Below are positions 6,726-7,135 of a DNA stretch of 7,135 nt, one piece after another. Numbering within the stretch: the stretch's first letter is position 1; the number at the start of each line of letters is the position of its first letter. Origin of the DNA: CAUZIZ01 sp963579905 (lineage in GTDB: Bacteria > Acidobacteriota > UBA6911 > RPQK01 > JAJDTT01). The position numbers were made by a program, and so were the translations under genes. Under the pieces are notes generated by a model. The model did not search any database, was not told the DNA's origin, and worked only from the letters and a program-made list of their open reading frames with translations. The stretch covers positions 1-7,135 of the forward strand of contig CAUZIZ010000224.1 of the NCBI GenBank assembly GCA_963579905.1, written 5' to 3'.

Positions 6726-7026
6726 CGCCGGCCCAGACGAGGGGACTCTGACCACTGTCCCTGTCTCCTTCAGCGGTTCCCGTCTAGTCATCAATGCGCA
6801 GACCCGCCCCCGGGGAAAGATTGTTATACAAATACTGGACGCAGCAGGGCGTCCTGTCCAGGGATTGGAGCCCTCCAATCCTTTCACGGGTGACTCTCTG
6901 CGCGGGGAGATCTCCTTTCCAGAGGGTCCCGACCTGTCCCAATGGACTGATCAGCCCGTGGTCCTCCGCTTCCGGCTCAAGAACGCCTCACTCTACAGCT
7001 TCGCCTTCCGAGGCCCTGGAGATTAA
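6704..7026 (+). pseudogene. Out-of-frame C-terminal beta-sandwich domain of gene D
   Basis: In the +1 frame relative to gene D, the sequence reads LDRFVSVDAG, EGTLTTVPVSFSG, SRLVINAQTRPRG, VIQILDAAGRPVQG, PFTGDSLRGEISF, and ends VVLRFRLKNASLYSFAFR. It matches the terminal domains of gene C (NRLLINAQTDPGG, PFSGD) and gene B (GKPVRLRF, ADLYSLRF). There is no start codon with a ribosome binding site at its beginning, so it is the missing end of gene D rather than a separate gene. Unlike gene C's tail, conserved positions are intact, pointing to a very recent lesion or a sequencing error. Confidence 0.85.
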
Positions 7027-7069
7027 GCTGAAACTTCAACCACGAGGAAGCGCAGCAACCTTCGCCAGT

Positions 7070-7089
7070 TGACAGAGCCGTGACTGTCA
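7070..7089 (+). terminator. Possible weak hairpin downstream of gene D
   Basis: TGACAG and CTGTCA form a perfect 6-bp inverted repeat around an 8-nt loop, 44 nt after the TAA of gene D's tail. CTGTC can alternatively pair with GACAG at 7103-7107. No T-run follows, so intrinsic termination is uncertain. I recognise no gene in the remaining bases up to 7135. Confidence 0.25.
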
Positions 7090-7135
7090 GGGAGCGGGGC
7101 CCGACAGGGACCCTACCTCCAGGCGCTTCGTTGAA

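Noticed and set aside
6246..6887. Minus-strand 213-residue open frame opposite gene D
   Set aside because: It is antisense to both the propeller and the sandwich of gene D, whose homology on the plus strand is strong in both frames.
5385..7080. Inverted 11-bp pair flanking gene D: CGGCTCTGTCA at 5385-5395 and TGACAGAGCCG at 7070-7080
   Set aside because: Several inverted 11-mers are expected by chance in about 7 kb, the match does not extend, and there is no transposase or target duplication.

Overview
The window looks like a bacterial accessory locus of moderately high GC. It holds a cluster of four paralogous secreted proteins built on a beta-propeller resembling glycoside-hydrolase / Asp-box folds: an N-terminal signal peptide, a propeller with repeated S-x-D-G-x-x-W blade motifs, and a C-terminal beta-sandwich. 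Proteins of this architecture are expanded in Planctomycetota, Acidobacteriota and related polymer-degrading lineages, so one of those is the likely source. That is inference; no rRNA, tRNA or taxonomic marker gene is present. No biochemical activity can be assigned from sequence alone; the best guess is binding or cleavage of complex polysaccharide outside the cytoplasm.

Layout. On the minus strand, gene A (1-428, C-terminus outside the window) lies 69 bp downstream of gene B (498-1940). They are close tandem duplicates, probably co-transcribed. Upstream of B, 1941-2687 contains no intact gene but holds two decayed relics facing each other: a plus-strand trypsin/HtrA-like serine protease fragment (about 2098-2316) and a minus-strand ThuA-like fragment (about 2379-2648). 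Next is the large minus-strand gene C (2784-5237), which carries an extra N-terminal region of about 270 residues. A 264-bp intergenic region separates it from divergently transcribed gene D (5502 onward, plus strand).

The main surprise is that genes C and D both appear broken in the same module. C has an in-frame TGA (2784-2786) exactly where gene B has a tryptophan, and homologous tail sequence continues in frame to a TAG at 2688. D has a +1 frame disruption at a four-C run (6700-6703), and its C-terminal beta-sandwich continues in the next frame to TAA at 7026. With the ThuA and protease relics, this suggests a locus undergoing gene decay, unless some lesions are sequencing or assembly errors. 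I see no mobile element, CRISPR array or RNA gene, and no convincing new system beyond this eroding paralog cluster.
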